NCBI GenBank assembly: GCA_951799445.1
Contig: OX637295.1
Span: 18,662,001 to 18,726,000 of the forward strand
DNA length: 64,000 nucleotides
Direction: 5' to 3'
DNA from: Pseudisothecium myosuroides
Lineage: Eukaryota; Streptophyta; Bryopsida; Hypnales; Lembophyllaceae
The notes beneath the pieces are model-generated. The model was not told the DNA's origin and searched no databases. It saw nothing but the letters and a program-made list of their open reading frames with translations. Made by a program: the position numbers and the translations under genes. Positions 12,031 through 22,479 of this stretch are shown piece by piece. Within the stretch, counting starts at the first letter, position 1; each line of letters begins with the position of its first letter.

Positions 12031-13008
12031 CCCCTTAGCACCCCAGGTGACCAACAGTGTCCCCACATAGTTTGGAAGTCGAGTTCAAAGTGTTGTAACT
12101 TTTGCATCCAATGTCCGAATCTAATAAAACTTGTTCAAAAATCTGAGTTCTTTTTTCTAGTTTGTGTGGTAACATTTTCAGATCAATCCAAGATGCACTG
12201 ATTTTTTGGGAGTCATTCAAAGTTCACAAGTTCAATTTGAGTTCACCAAATTTCATTTTGATGGTTGCAACATTGGGGGATTGTATCTTCTTCATACAAT
12301 ATTTGATTTCAATAAATAATATTTGTTGGGTTAGGATCCCCACCTAGAAGTGTAGTTATTGCGGTAAAATTTCCACTTCAATCCAAGTTGTTTTGAATGT
12401 TTGGGAACCTTTCAAAATTCAAAATCCGGACATTTTCGGATTACTTTTTGCTTGTTTCTTCTTCATTTGGTGTCAATTTTTAATAATTAATTTTTTTTCG
12501 AAAAGTTGCACATATTAGTTTAGTTTGAATGTTTAAAATTTCATATCAATACAAGAAGTTACGAGCATCTAAGAAGTATTTTAGTAGATGGGAGTTGAGC
12601 CTTAGATGATTTTCTTGCAACTTTCGTTTGCTAGTTTTTGACATTTTAAGGCCACTTTGCAAACACAGTGAGTCATTTGAATGATATTTTCTTTTACCAA
12701 TCCATGTTTGCATGTTGGTTTTGACTTTATAGCTTAAAGTTTTTCCTTTAAAGTAGTGGTTTAGAAATCAAATTTCACCTCCAATGTATTGCTAGGAATA
12801 TTCCAGCATCCTTTTTCAACACTAAAACATTGTAATCTTGCAATCTATCATGTGACCAAATGACTCCAAATTTAATTCACATCATCTACAACACGTGCAC
12901 TATAAGATTGTATAGTTGAGATTTTTGATATCTAAGTGACATTTAGACCTATAACACTTCAAAAGCAACAACGTTTTCAAAAGCAAAAATGCTAGGGACA
13001 CTTAGGGG
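12031..13008. mobile_element. TTAA-type element, unit 1 copy of a shared insertion
   Basis: 978 bp starting CCCCTTAGCACCCC and ending GGGACACTTAGGGG, flanked by TTAA at 12,027-12,030 and 13,009-13,012. The unit 3 equivalent has the clean site GAGTGATTAAGAAGAAGTG around 47,471. The unit 2 copy is at 25,104-26,059. No coding capacity. The internal sequence is related in inverse orientation to 21,533-22,475. Confidence 0.75.
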
Positions 13009-13009
13009 T

Positions 13010-13466
13010 TAAGAAGAAGTGCATCATATACCTATGAGACCATGATTGTTACTCCTTTGTTGTTTGGCCTCACTTCAGATTTTGTACAACTATAGCTTTC
13101 CAGAGTCACAAGAGCAAACGAGTTTATTTAGAAAAAATTAAGCTTCTTTAATTCGTTGAATTCTTATGTGACTTTTAGTGGTAAGGAACATCTGCAAATA
13201 TATAGTAGGATCCTTTCAAGCCCAGGCTAGTTTACCCTAAAAGGATGAGGTTCAATTATAAGATGAACATATACACGTTTTATTTCTATAAGAATCGTGA
13301 AAATCATTTGTGGAACGCTTTTTGTACTCCACAATATTATAGGGTTGATTTGCATAAAGCATGATTTTGTTATAACAAACACTAATTTTGTCATCCATTT
13401 GCTTGACCCTATTTCATCCAAAAGGAAAACAATTGTTTTCTTGAGTTAATTGATTGACGGATAGTA
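13010..13466. other. Spacer segment C (part 1), unit 1
   Basis: Conserved with unit 2 (26,061-26,520) and with unit 3 (48,335-48,980, interrupted there by a MITE). In the parent arrangement it is the 3' flank of the CTL gene. No conserved reading frame. Confidence 0.5.
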
Positions 13467-13724
13467 GAGTTATTCGTAAAGTACCCTAAACTGGGGTTTA
13501 AACCCGTGAGTTTGTGAAAAAGCCGGTTGAGTTAAAAGAGTCAGAATAAAAGTGGGTATGAAACTTATTTTTCCATCAAAATGGTGCCTAAAAAAGTTTG
13601 GTCCCCACTTTTGAGATTGTGTGTCATAAGTATCTTGCAAATTTTTTTGACACTTCAACTATAGTTGCCTTCTCAATTTCAGAAAAAGTTCTGCCCAAAC
13701 TAGGGAGGACTTTACGAATAACTC
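13467..13724. mobile_element. TA-flanked MITE with GAGTTATTCGTAAAGT ends
   Basis: 258 bp present only in unit 1. The inverted ends GAGTTATTCGTAAAGT and ACTTTACGAATAACTC are perfect, with TA at 13,465-13,466 and 13,725-13,726. Unit 2 reads through near 26,518. The TA duplication suggests a Tc1/mariner-related MITE. Confidence 0.65.
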
Positions 13725-13838
13725 TAATACCTAAATAGTTATTGTTCAAAAGACCCTATGCTAGGGTCAGATGGGTTCAAAAAATAATTCAAAAAATAAT
13801 TCAATATAGCACCTAATCAAATTTCCAGAAATTACAAC

Positions 13839-14000
13839 ATGGCACAATTAAGTAGTAAAGAAAATATTAATGAAAATAATTTTAATCCTCAAAAAGACTA
13901 CAAAGTCAAAGCAGTGAGTACCGGTAAAGCCACAAGCATTAGTAAAGACCTTAGTTTTAGTAAAGCTGTGAAAACTACTAAAGGTCACAAAATAATCTAA
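13839..14000 (+). CDS. Small lysine-rich ORF of unknown function, unit 1
   Basis: A frame of 53 codons starting MAQLSSKENINENNFNP and rich in Lys, Ser and Asn. The paralogous frame in unit 2 (26,630-26,800) is also open. Unit 3 lacks the whole block from about 13,730 to 14,130, so the ORF lies within an old insertion or within DNA deleted from unit 3. No family recognised. It could be the start of a retroelement ORF or a chance frame. Confidence 0.25.
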   Translation: MAQLSSKENINENNFNPQKDYKVKAVSTGKATSISKDLSFSKAVKTTKGHKII

Positions 14001-14209
14001 ACCCTGTAAAATGAACTTCCCAAAATTCTAAATCAAGTCAATGAATAAAAATTCAACCAAAAAAGCCAAAATGACTTCCTATAAGATCTAATGAATCTGA
14101 CTCCAACAATCGGTACACAATTGAATTTACTTTTACATCATTTTTTTGATATTTGTGAAAATCTAGCAATGTTTTATGATTAGCGTTGTCTTAGACTTTC
14201 AATGCTTAA

Positions 14210-14733
14210 CCCTGAGAGCTCAAACGACCATTTTTTGGTCGCTGCCGAACTTCAGATAGATTTTTCAGGCAGAATCTTTAATTTTTAATTTTTTTAATTT
14301 TTAAAGGATTGGGTTGCCTTCCAATATTTCAAAACTAAGATTACTACTGTCAAACAAAAATTATAAGAGAAATAGCACAAAGAGTTTAGTATTTGTCTAG
14401 TATTGAAAAATTTACTATTTGGGAATTGTATTGGTGTTATTATTACTAAATCTGATGCATTTTTTCACAAATCAATAGAAACTACAATTTTAACCACTCA
14501 TAAAAAATTCAAATTCAAAAGATAGAAAGTGTATTTTTGGTAAATTTCTAAAGTTATATCTTCAAAATTCATTTGAAGAAAATCTAAAAATAATTTTATA
14601 ATTTTTATTGTACAAATATTTATTACTTTTTGTGCTTCACATGATCTTCTTTGATGCAAACTTCAAAAAAGTTATAAAATTTATATTTTATAACACATTC
14701 GTATTTTGTCCAAACCCCTTGTGCTTTTAGGGG
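14210..14733. mobile_element. Short TTAA-type element, unit 1 copy of a shared insertion
   Basis: 524 bp starting CCCTGAGAGCTC and ending GTGCTTTTAGGGG, flanked by TTAA at 14,206-14,209 and 14,734-14,737. The unit 3 site around 49,098 (TTTAAACCAAACAAG) is empty. Unit 2 has the same insertion at 26,998-27,520. Non-coding. Confidence 0.75.
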
Positions 14734-14737
14734 TTAA

Positions 14738-15842
14738 ACCAAACAAATATGCTTTATACAAAAATAACTGCAATTAGTACTTTAGAGAGCATGGAGGAAC
14801 TAAGGAATGAAACAAATCCCAATTAGATTCCTCAATATAATCCTACTAAATAACTTCAAACTTTAGTAATTCATAACTTATTTATGAAGTATCTTATATG
14901 GAGTACATATTTTACATCACATTTATTATTTAAACATAAGAACAAGACCCACACAAAATACAAGTTCCATTCTAAAACTTAAAAGAACTCAAACTCAATA
15001 GAAAACCACAAGAACATTTTTCCCATTTCCTAAAATTACAAATAGACTAGACCCTAACATGCATATAACCACAGGGACCAAGAGAATATAAATAGCTTAT
15101 GCCTACATTCAATCTCTACACGTTGATCTCCAATATGACTTGAAAATCCGTTTTTTCTCATCTTACCACCCACATTTCTATTCTAGTTATGTAGCCCCAT
15201 ATCTCAAGCTTGCAAAATTTGTCAAAGAGCCAAGTGATCTCAAGGTCACAATCAGTAAAAGCTTCCCTAACTCCAAGGTCATTGTATACAACAATTAGCA
15301 AAATCAAATTGTGAAACAAGCATTACAGGGAGATGAATACACCAAGTCAAAACCCATCCTCAAGTCTAGATCAACCAACCATTCTCAATTATCAAATACC
15401 AATCACACTATGCCCAATCAAATTGTCAATCAATGCGAACAAACACAATGTCTCTCACCAATGGCAACTATAGTTGAAGCTTTGGATAACCACATTATGT
15501 CACTTCCTACAAAACCTAAACAACATTAGCTTTTGCATCTTCAAATTCAATGATCTCTACAACTCTATAAACTTCAAACTTCTATCCAAAGTTTTTCTAA
15601 TTCCTAATTCTACTTCATGTTTTTAATAAAGCAAATCCCAATTCCTACATGTTGAATTTGTTTAAGTTTTACAAAAGTTTCACAAGATATTGGACATCTA
15701 AAATGAGATCTTATAATTTCCAACACATATTTTCAAATTCAAGCCCTAAATTTGCAAGCATTTCAAAATTGAATGAAAATTTTCCCTCATAGAAAGATTT
15801 AACTTCTATATAGAATTTTCCGGGGAACATATAAATATCATA
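14738..15842. other. Kinase 3' flank, unit 1
   Basis: Conserved with unit 2 at 27,525-28,788. An open stretch in unit 2 at 27,928-28,257 is frameshifted here, so it is not treated as a gene. Near 15,483 the unit 2 copy carries a MITE that is absent here. Confidence 0.4.
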
Positions 15843-17162
15843 TCATTTCCTACATGAGCTCAGCATCTTTAGTTTTGGCAACCTCAACTTCAATCGCAAT
15901 GATCTCCACATTTCTACAATCTTCGAACGTCTATCCATAGCTTTTTTAAATCCAATTTTTACTTCATGTTTTTGAGTTCTTAAATCCCATTCCCTACATG
16001 CTGCTGAATTTGCTAGCAGTATTTGCAAGATTTCTTCAGAAGTTGGACGGGCAATCAGGTTTGATTGCCAACACCTATTCAATAGTTGTTGAATCCAACC
16101 ATCAACATGATTCGGCAGCTCTAGCCTTTGTCCTTGGAGCACAAGATCATAGTCATTCCACGGATGACCTTCAAATGGAAGTTTGCCTGTCAAGATCTCA
16201 TAGCAAAGCATTCCATAACTATAAATATCCGCCGCTTTGGTGAATAACTCCTCTTTCATGCTCACAATTCTATGCTTGCAAGCTTCCAATATTTCAGGGG
16301 CTCTCCAAAACCCTGTCCCCACAACTCCAACGGAACATTCAAAGTCGGCAATATAACAAACTCTCTCTGATATGAGTACATTAGAAGCTTTGATTTCCCT
16401 GTGAACAATGCCACAATTGTGCAATTGATGCATCCCAAATGCAACATCATACATGGCTTCCAAAGCCTCTTTGTTTGAAAATGGGCCCTCATTGTTTGAT
16501 CTCGTCAACATTCGATGGTTTATTATACTCTGTAGATCTTCTTTTTCTTTGACCATTAGAAAAGCAAACCTCCCATCTTCCAACAATGTTCCACACTCCA
16601 CATCACAGTGAAATCTTACTCCCGAAGACAATCCAAGCTTCGAGCGATTTATTTGATCTGCATGGAATTGCAACATTCCTTGCGGCCACTGTAATTGCAA
16701 ATGGCGCAAGAAAGTCCCCTTCTTGAACACCTTCAAGACCAATTCAATCGATTGTTTTCGAACTATTTCACACAATTCATGGTCATACCACTTTACTTGC
16801 ACTTCATAGATCTCTGCTTGCCCACCCTCGGCAAACTTCTCACCCATCACCAATTCACTAGAACTTCCTTCACCTTTGTCAAAGGTTTCAAAGAAACTAC
16901 CCCAACTGGGATGCGCTTGTAAGGTCTTGAAAACCTCTATGTTGCTCACTTCTGCCACTTCATTGTTAGAGTCAAAGTCTCCTAGTTGGCTCCAATGAGA
17001 CTTTGACTCCTCAATAATTTCCTCAATACTAGTGACACGCCTTGCGTGCTCCATAGAGCTCCCGCTAGGATCAAAACAAATTGGTGGTAAAGGTGAAGCA
17101 AGGTCGGGCTGGGTTTCAATTGCAAGTGTTGTCCGATTGCTTGAACCACTTGATTCACCCAT
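15843..17162 (-). CDS. TKL/RLCK-type protein kinase-like protein with altered catalytic motifs
   Basis: Single-exon frame of 439 residues. Residues 1-100 are an acidic, serine-rich N-terminal region without a recognised domain. The kinase domain follows: a glycine-poor P-loop equivalent (about 108-120, FAEGGQAEIYE), the ATP-binding lysine in LVLK (K144), the catalytic loop GIVHREIKASN (252-261), DFE in place of DFG (273-275), GTGFWRAPE (282-290) and ARPT (371-374). A basic tail (410-439) ends the protein. HRD is HRE here, so the usual catalytic Asp is replaced (E256); the paralogue at 28,789-30,098 keeps HRD. Both have DFE. The shared MGESSG methionine was chosen as start because the upstream open frame has no ATG in this copy and runs into a TAG. 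It may be a weak kinase or a signalling pseudokinase. The target is unknown. No signal peptide or membrane segment is evident, so a cytosolic protein is likely. Confidence 0.8.
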   Translation of the reverse strand: MGESSGSSNRTTLAIETQPDLASPLPPICFDPSGSSMEHARRVTSIEEIIEESKSHWSQLGDFDSNNEVAEVSNIEVFKTLQAHPSWGSFFETFDKGEGSSSELVMGEKFAEGGQAEIYEVQVKWYDHELCEIVRKQSIELVLKVFKKGTFLRHLQLQWPQGMLQFHADQINRSKLGLSSGVRFHCDVECGTLLEDGRFAFLMVKEKEDLQSIINHRMLTRSNNEGPFSNKEALEAMYDVAFGMHQLHNCGIVHREIKASNVLISERVCYIADFECSVGVVGTGFWRAPEILEACKHRIVSMKEELFTKAADIYSYGMLCYEILTGKLPFEGHPWNDYDLVLQGQRLELPNHVDGWIQQLLNRCWQSNLIARPTSEEILQILLANSAACREWDLRTQKHEVKIGFKKAMDRRSKIVEMWRSLRLKLRLPKLKMLSSCRK

Positions 17163-17566
17163 CGGGCAATAGTAGAAATGAGCTTCAACCCAACTCTCCA
17201 ACAACAAGTATCCTATGCTTGAGTATGTGGTCCAAGATACACAGTAGTGCCCTTGTGCTATAAGTGTTCTTCTCTACTGATTCAACAAAGTTGAGAGAAA
17301 TTTAATAGCGTTGGAATCTCAAAAGCATGGATTGCAAGAAAAAAAATGTATACTCGAACTTATGTGAAACTGGAGAGCTAGGTTGGCACATTTAATTGAA
17401 GTCTGAAAACATACCAATGCATCACCCTACACGGCTGCAAGTGCAGACAAGGAAACCATCTGGCAATCAAAGCATCTCACTAAAACGAAGCCCTGAGAAC
17501 GAAAAAAGCAGAGCTTGATTCATTCTTGAAATTGAAACCCAAAACTAATTCAGAAATTTCACATCA
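17163..17566 (-). promoter_or_regulatory. 5' flank of the unit 1 kinase
   Basis: Upstream region of the minus-strand kinase gene, conserved at 1-420 and 30,099-30,500. It probably holds the 5' leader and core promoter, but no motif can be assigned with confidence. Confidence 0.4.
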
Positions 17567-17757
17567 AGCTGTCAAGATACCAGGCAACTGAGGCAAGTAT
17601 ACTTCTCAGTCGGGTGAAGGAAGGAGACGACAGGAGGCCACAACAGCCCCGGAAACAAGAGATTGGGCACTATACCTGGAGATGCGATGTCAGTGGGCCT
17701 CAGCGTCTCCTTCACAAGAACCCCAATCGCCCAGCAAAGCGCGCAGCTTACTTTGAC
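17567..17757. repeat. Left copy of a ~185-bp duplication flanking a copia fragment
   Basis: Starts GTCAAGATACCAGGC and ends near TTACTTTGACGCTT. It repeats at 18,891-19,073. Both copies share variants specific to unit 2 (for example GAGATTGGGCAC and GGCCTCAGCG), so the duplication occurred within this unit. A normal LTR insertion would give only about 5 bp of target duplication. Confidence 0.75.
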
Positions 17758-18356
17758 GCTTGAATTAAGTAAGTTATTAAAGTTTGTAGGGTCAAAGTTT
17801 GACCTCGTATTGAAATTAAAAAATTTCGATAACTAGTGGGCATGCTGCGCATTAATGTGATGACAGCATCCTCGTCACTTATAGGGGCTCCGGCCGCTGC
17901 GCATTGATCGAGAAGGGATCTGAATGTGTGTACATGTTTTGTCACACTGTCATTGTCCTTCATCTTTAGCGTCGTTAGCCGTTCCTTTAAGTACATTCTG
18001 GTGACAGAGTCTTGGGCTTCATACAACCTACATAACTCGTCCCATGATTCTTTAGAGGTTTGTTTTGATATAATGTGAGAAATTTGATTTAGTTCTAAAC
18101 AATTTCTTATAATTATTTTTGCTTGGATGTCTTTGTCATCCCACACACCTTTGCTACCTGCTCCTGTCTCAGGAGTGTGAGGAATTGTTCCTCTAGGAGT
18201 AGGTGGTGGTGTGATTGGTCTTGGTTCCGAACCATCTACAATTCTCAAGAGTTTTTCTGATTGTAGAATTAATAGTAAGTTGTGCTTCCACACATGGAAA
18301 TAACTGCCATCAAATTTGGCTACATTTTTAAGATTGGTGATATTAAATTGAGACAT
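17748..18356 (-). pseudogene. Copia gag polyprotein, N-terminal fragment
   Basis: 202 codons starting MSQFNITNLKNVAKFDGSYF, with the typical copia gag pattern. It has F-DG-F/Y-WK near the N-terminus, a LW/ELCRLYEAQD-type segment, a KMKDNDSVTKHVHTFRSL region (UBN2-like) and LMRSMPTSYRNFL. It breaks off before the zinc knuckle, where the element joins duplicated host DNA. The function would have been the retrotransposon capsid; as it stands it is incomplete. Confidence 0.8.
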
Positions 18357-18408
18357 TTTGTTTTAAATTTTATCTTTTTTATCTTTTTCATAGAGTAAAT
18401 TTATTTAT

Positions 18409-18645
18409 TTATTGTTCATCAAATAATGCATTTTCTTGCATTACAAGCATTAAATAATCCATAAATTTGAAAAATTCTTCATCAGAAATTGGTGGAATAA
18501 TGATGGAGGTATTTGGATGTATTTCTTCTATTATTGTGTTTGTCTCATTTGTCTCGCCATCTTCTGTATTGAGGATTTCTTCTATTGTTGTGTTTGTCTC
18601 ATTTGTCACATCTTCTTTATTGAGGATATGACATCCTTGACACAT
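18409..18645 (-). CDS. Short acidic ORF between primer site and gag of the copia fragment
   Basis: 78 codons, ATG start, strongly acidic, with an internal near-repeat (NETNTTIEEI and NETNTIIEEI). It sits in the leader where most copia elements have no ORF. No family recognised. It may be a regulatory leader peptide, an element accessory ORF, or the remainder of a longer frame. Confidence 0.35.
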   Translation of the reverse strand: MCQGCHILNKEDVTNETNTTIEEILNTEDGETNETNTIIEEIHPNTSIIIPPISDEEFFKFMDYLMLVMQENALFDEQ

Positions 18646-18710
18646 TTTGTCAGAAGCTTTAATCTTATAATTTTATGAAAATAAAAATTTCAAACCTATA
18701 AAACAAACTA

Positions 18711-18722
18711 GCTCTGATACCA
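18711..18722 (-). other. Primer-binding site complementary to initiator Met tRNA
   Basis: Minus-strand TGGTATCAGAGC lies directly next to the LTR. This is the classic plant copia primer site, matching the 3' end of initiator methionine tRNA. It fixes the element orientation and the LTR boundary. Confidence 0.85.
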
Positions 18723-18890
18723 TGTTAGAAATGAGGAACTTAGAATTATATATTAAATGAGTACAATATATACTAGTCCAAAGGACAAGTCTTAAGAGAC
18801 ACATCTTATGGGAAGTGACCTTCCAATATACTAAAGGTAATCTAACTATTAAGCTAACTATTTAATCTATAGGATGATGTCATCCTAACA
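18723..18890 (-). repeat. Copia 5' LTR (168 bp)
   Basis: Begins TGTTAGGATG and ends TTCTAACA on the minus strand, with perfect TGTTAG/CTAACA termini. The length is short but typical of small copia elements. No second LTR is present in the window. Confidence 0.8.
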
Positions 18891-19690
18891 GTCAAGATAC
18901 CAGGCGAGTATACTTCTCAGTCGGGTAAAGGAAGGAGAAGGCAGGAGGCCACAACAGCCCCGGAAACAAGAGATTGGGCACTTTACCTGGAGATGCGATG
19001 TCAACGGGCCTCAGCGTCTCCTTCACAAGAATCCCAATCGCCCAGCAAAGCGCGCAGCTTACTTCGACGCTTCCAACCGAGTCTCACGCCGCAAGTGAAG
19101 GAGCTCTTACTTAGTGCTCCTACAAATCTCTCACAAGAAGCTCCGATGGTGGGCAATCGAGATGAAGCTTGTCACTAGTTCCGACTCAATCAACCGAATC
19201 CCAAAATTATACAATACTAGTGGCGCTCGACGTCTCCTTCACGCGCGCACCCCAATCGCCCAGCAAGGAAGGCTAGCCACCCGATCACTCCAGCTTACAG
19301 ACAATTCACTCGTCGGACCACCAAACCAGCACCGAACAAAGAATAGGAAAGACGGCAGCGCAATTCGGTGGCACTTCCAACAAATTCCTCCCCAACCAAT
19401 GAAGCATCTCCCAATGGAGATCTCTCAGAGGAATCTCCGACGAAGAGCGAAGAGCAAAGAGCAAAAGCAGAGAACAGAGAGCAGCAGCTTTGTAGAGCAA
19501 ACCCCTTTGCACTACAATAAGATGCCGACGGAAGGGTGGGGCAGGGAAAACGCGTTCAATTGCCCAGGTCACGGTACTAGTAATGTCGACAAAGCGGGGC
19601 ACCCATCCAGGAATCAGGAATCTGTCACCGGGAATCACTGGCCGCGGTACTTACTGTACTGTAGCTTGGGAGTGATGAACCACGGATGAG
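18891..19690. repeat. Right copy of the duplication plus GC-richer kinase-upstream segment, unit 2
   Basis: 18,891-19,073 repeats 17,567-17,757. From there the segment continues as in units 1 and 3. Frames on both strands are not conserved between the units. Confidence 0.55.
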
Positions 19691-20211
19691 GCCTCGGATG
19701 AGTTCCCTGTGCTGCACGCATTTGCTGCTTTGTTGACTTACTTTTGTTACTCGACAATCAATGGTTGCTGTTTCCTGTTTCCAATGAGGCTGGGAACAGG
19801 GGAAGCTGACTTGTTCATTTCTGAAGTTGCAGCATGGACCAGTTCACGGCAACGAAGACTCTGTCAACAGACTAATAAAATTCAAGCCCAAGGGCCATCC
19901 TCAATTAGCTCCAGAATGCTAACTGGAGTAATTAGAGCTTGAAATTTCTTTCATTGGAAGCACATTCAAAAGTAAGTAGACAAAAAATGCTGGAAACTAA
20001 TGAATTTGATGATTCCATTGTGGCTCACAAATTTCAAAGCTGTGGATGGTGAATTATCACTTTTGAGGTACTTACTTCCTCTGGGCTCTCCAAAGTACTG
20101 ACTACGGAGTACAATAACTTAGCATACTTTATACTAAATTTTTATTTCAATATTATTATGGCATGGATAGTTGAATTTCGAACCTCTAATCTTCAAATTA
20201 GTCAATACACA
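19691..20211. other. AT-rich unit DNA, no gene seen
   Basis: Matches 3,846-4,510 of unit 1 and 31,430-31,990 of unit 3. No reading frame conserved across the copies. Confidence 0.4.
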
Positions 20212-20215
20212 TTAA

Positions 20216-20620
20216 CCCGTCAAGTTCCTTGACTAAGTTTTCCCCCAAAACGCTCAAAAACTGCCATTGTGAGCAGAAGTACTAAATTTTAGAAAAAAAA
20301 CATTTTTGGACACATCTTACTGTAGGATCTTGTAGTACGTTGGTTTGAAAAGATGTGGAAAACATTTGAGAATCTTCCACAATGTGGATTGCAAGATATT
20401 AGCGTTTGAACTGACAAAAATCTTTTTTTTGGCCCTGCAAAGAACCGGGCAAGTGCACTTCACAACGACAGATTTGTATGAAAAAATGTCTAAAATGGTG
20501 GTTACTCTTTGGAGTCATTCTTCATGGCAAGTTACAACCTTAAATATGCAAATTTCTAATCACAAGTACCTGCCCAACATTGCTATGTTGCTAAAAAATA
20601 GCAAGCTTGTCCTTTAGGGG
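20216..20620. mobile_element. TTAA-type element, unit 2 only (405 bp)
   Basis: Begins CCCGTCAAGTTCCTTG and ends GTCCTTTAGGGG, flanked by TTAA at 20,212-20,215 and 20,621-20,624. Unit 3 reads GTACATGAAATTTG at the same place (31,993-32,006), so the site was empty there. It is the shortest intact member seen and is non-coding. Confidence 0.75.
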
Positions 20621-21532
20621 TTAAATTTGTTTTTAATTGATGGATAAAGACTTGTGCAGGGACTTGCGTGATGGACAACACTTGGAAAACATTTTGTTTT
20701 CAAATGCAAAACCTCAAATTACTTGTGTGAATACTTCTTCCTTTCTACATGTGAAAACTCCTAGTTCTTGTCATTCTAGGTGCATTCATTTTATATAGTA
20801 GTTGCAAAGAGCACTATTTTAATTGCATCCTACATTTCTAGGTGCATTTTAAAGAAAAAAAGGTATGGTCTCTTTTCTTTCTAGTTATGTAGCCCTTTCC
20901 AACTTAGGTGAAGTTTTTTCTTTCAAACTTTTGAAAGAAAATTCTCAATTTCTGTGAATTTGCACATAGACTCACACAAACGTATCAAAAAGTTAACCAC
21001 ACAGATTTTTAAGTCATAGAACTTCGTTATTGTTGTGAAGCTCAATCCAAACCAAAAGAAAAACCCAAAAGTAGGAAATCTCCAAGCAACTGCTAATTCC
21101 AAACACATAACACATTCTAAATTGATCTTTCTTGGAAACGTCATCTATTGATTAAGAGATAATTCTATCTAAGAACATGACTTGTATGGACAAAAGTATC
21201 ATCAAGCAAGAAATAATTGAGAGATCATTCTAATTCGATTCTCCTACCTCAGAACATGCAATTTCGTTTGAACTATTTCAAGTATCTGAACACAGCAACT
21301 GGTGGATGTGAATGCAAATTGTGCAAACTTTTAGCAAATAGTGCGACTTGAAAATTGATGACTCGTATCGATGCACAAAAATGACCATCTCTTTGCAGAC
21401 TCCAAAGAAAACTAGGATGCACCCAAAGAAATCCAACCCAAAGGAAATTCAAACCCAGTGCAACCGCTAATTCCAAACACTCAGCGGACCCTGAATTGAT
21501 CGTTCACGAAAACATCATCTTGTAAGTATTAA

Positions 21533-22475
21533 CCCCTCAAGGCCCAAGGCCTTTAGGGGTTTGAAAACATCATTGCTTTTGAAGTGATATAGTTCAAAAT
21601 GTTAGTAAGGTATAAAAATCTCAACCGTACAATCTTGTAGTGTACGTGTTGTAGATGACATGAATCAAACTTAGAGTCATTTGACCGTGTAGATTGCAAG
21701 ATTATAATGTTTTAGTGTAGAAAAAAGATGCTGAAATTTTCCTCAAAACACATTTGGAGGTGAAATTTGATTTCTAAACCTCTTCAAATGAAAAAAATTT
21801 AAGCTACAAAGTGATTCAAAATCAACATACAAATACATTGGTGAAAAAAATCATCATTGAATTCACTCATTGTGACTGCAAAAAGGCTTACAAATGTCAA
21901 GAAAATAGCAAGAAAACTTGCAAAAAACACAACTAAGGCTGAACCTCTTTCTACTAGAATGCTTTTCAGTCACTCATAAATTCTTGGATTGATATGAAAT
22001 TTTAGACACACAAACTAGACTAGTATGTGAAACTTTTCCAAAAACTTTTATTGAAATCGGACATTGTATGAAGAAGAAACAAGCCGCCGAAGTTCATTGT
22101 AATCCAAAAATGTTAGGGTTTTGAACTTCGAATTGCTCCCAAACATTCAAAACAACTTGGATTGACATGAAAATTCTACCACAATAACTAGACATCAAGG
22201 GGAACATAACCCAACAAATTTTATTGAAAACTAACATTGGATGAAGGAGATACAAGCCCCCAATGTTGCAGCCTTCAAATGATCTCAAATTGAACCTGTG
22301 AACTTCGATTGGCTTCCAAGAAATCAATACATCTTGGATTGATCTGAAACTTTTATCACATAAACTAGAAGAGAGAGTGCAAATTTTCCAACAAGTTTTA
22401 TTGAATTTGGACATTGGATGCAAAAGTTACAACAACTCTATGAGACCTTTTTTGGGCCCCTTGGACGTTGAGAGG
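21533..22475. mobile_element. TTAA-type element, unit 2 only (943 bp)
   Basis: Begins CCCCTCAAGGCCC and ends CCTTGGACGTTGAGAGG, flanked by TTAA at 21,529-21,532 and 22,476-22,479. Unit 1 is uninterrupted at about 7,105-7,115. The interior matches 12,031-13,008 in reverse orientation. A second copy of the terminus (CCTTTAGGGG) lies just inside the left end at about 21,550. Confidence 0.7.
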
Positions 22476-22479
22476 TTAA

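Larger units (their letters stand above)
1..17162. repeat. Tandem segmental duplication, unit 1
   Basis: Unit 1 runs from the 5' flank of one kinase gene to the start codon of the next. Its first bases match those at 17,170 and 30,105. Long stretches such as 380-1,120, 3,850-5,700, 7,050-7,290, 9,050-11,070, 11,150-12,030 and 13,010-17,162 align to unit 2 in the same order and orientation. It is longer than unit 2 mainly because of unit-specific insertions: 1,123-3,845, 4,202-4,363, 5,081-5,384, 5,767-7,051, 7,342-7,977, 8,127-9,044 and 13,467-13,724. The unit assignment comes from reading the copies against each other by eye. Confidence 0.85.
17748..18890 (-). mobile_element. Truncated Ty1/copia retrotransposon (5' LTR to partial gag)
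   Basis: On the minus strand the order is: 5' LTR (18,890-18,723), primer-binding site directly adjoining it (18,722-18,711), a short acidic ORF (18,645-18,409), then a gag-type ORF (18,356-17,748). Everything downstream (protease, integrase, reverse transcriptase and the 3' LTR) is missing. The break at about 17,757 joins host DNA at a short shared AAGCGTC. Confidence 0.8.
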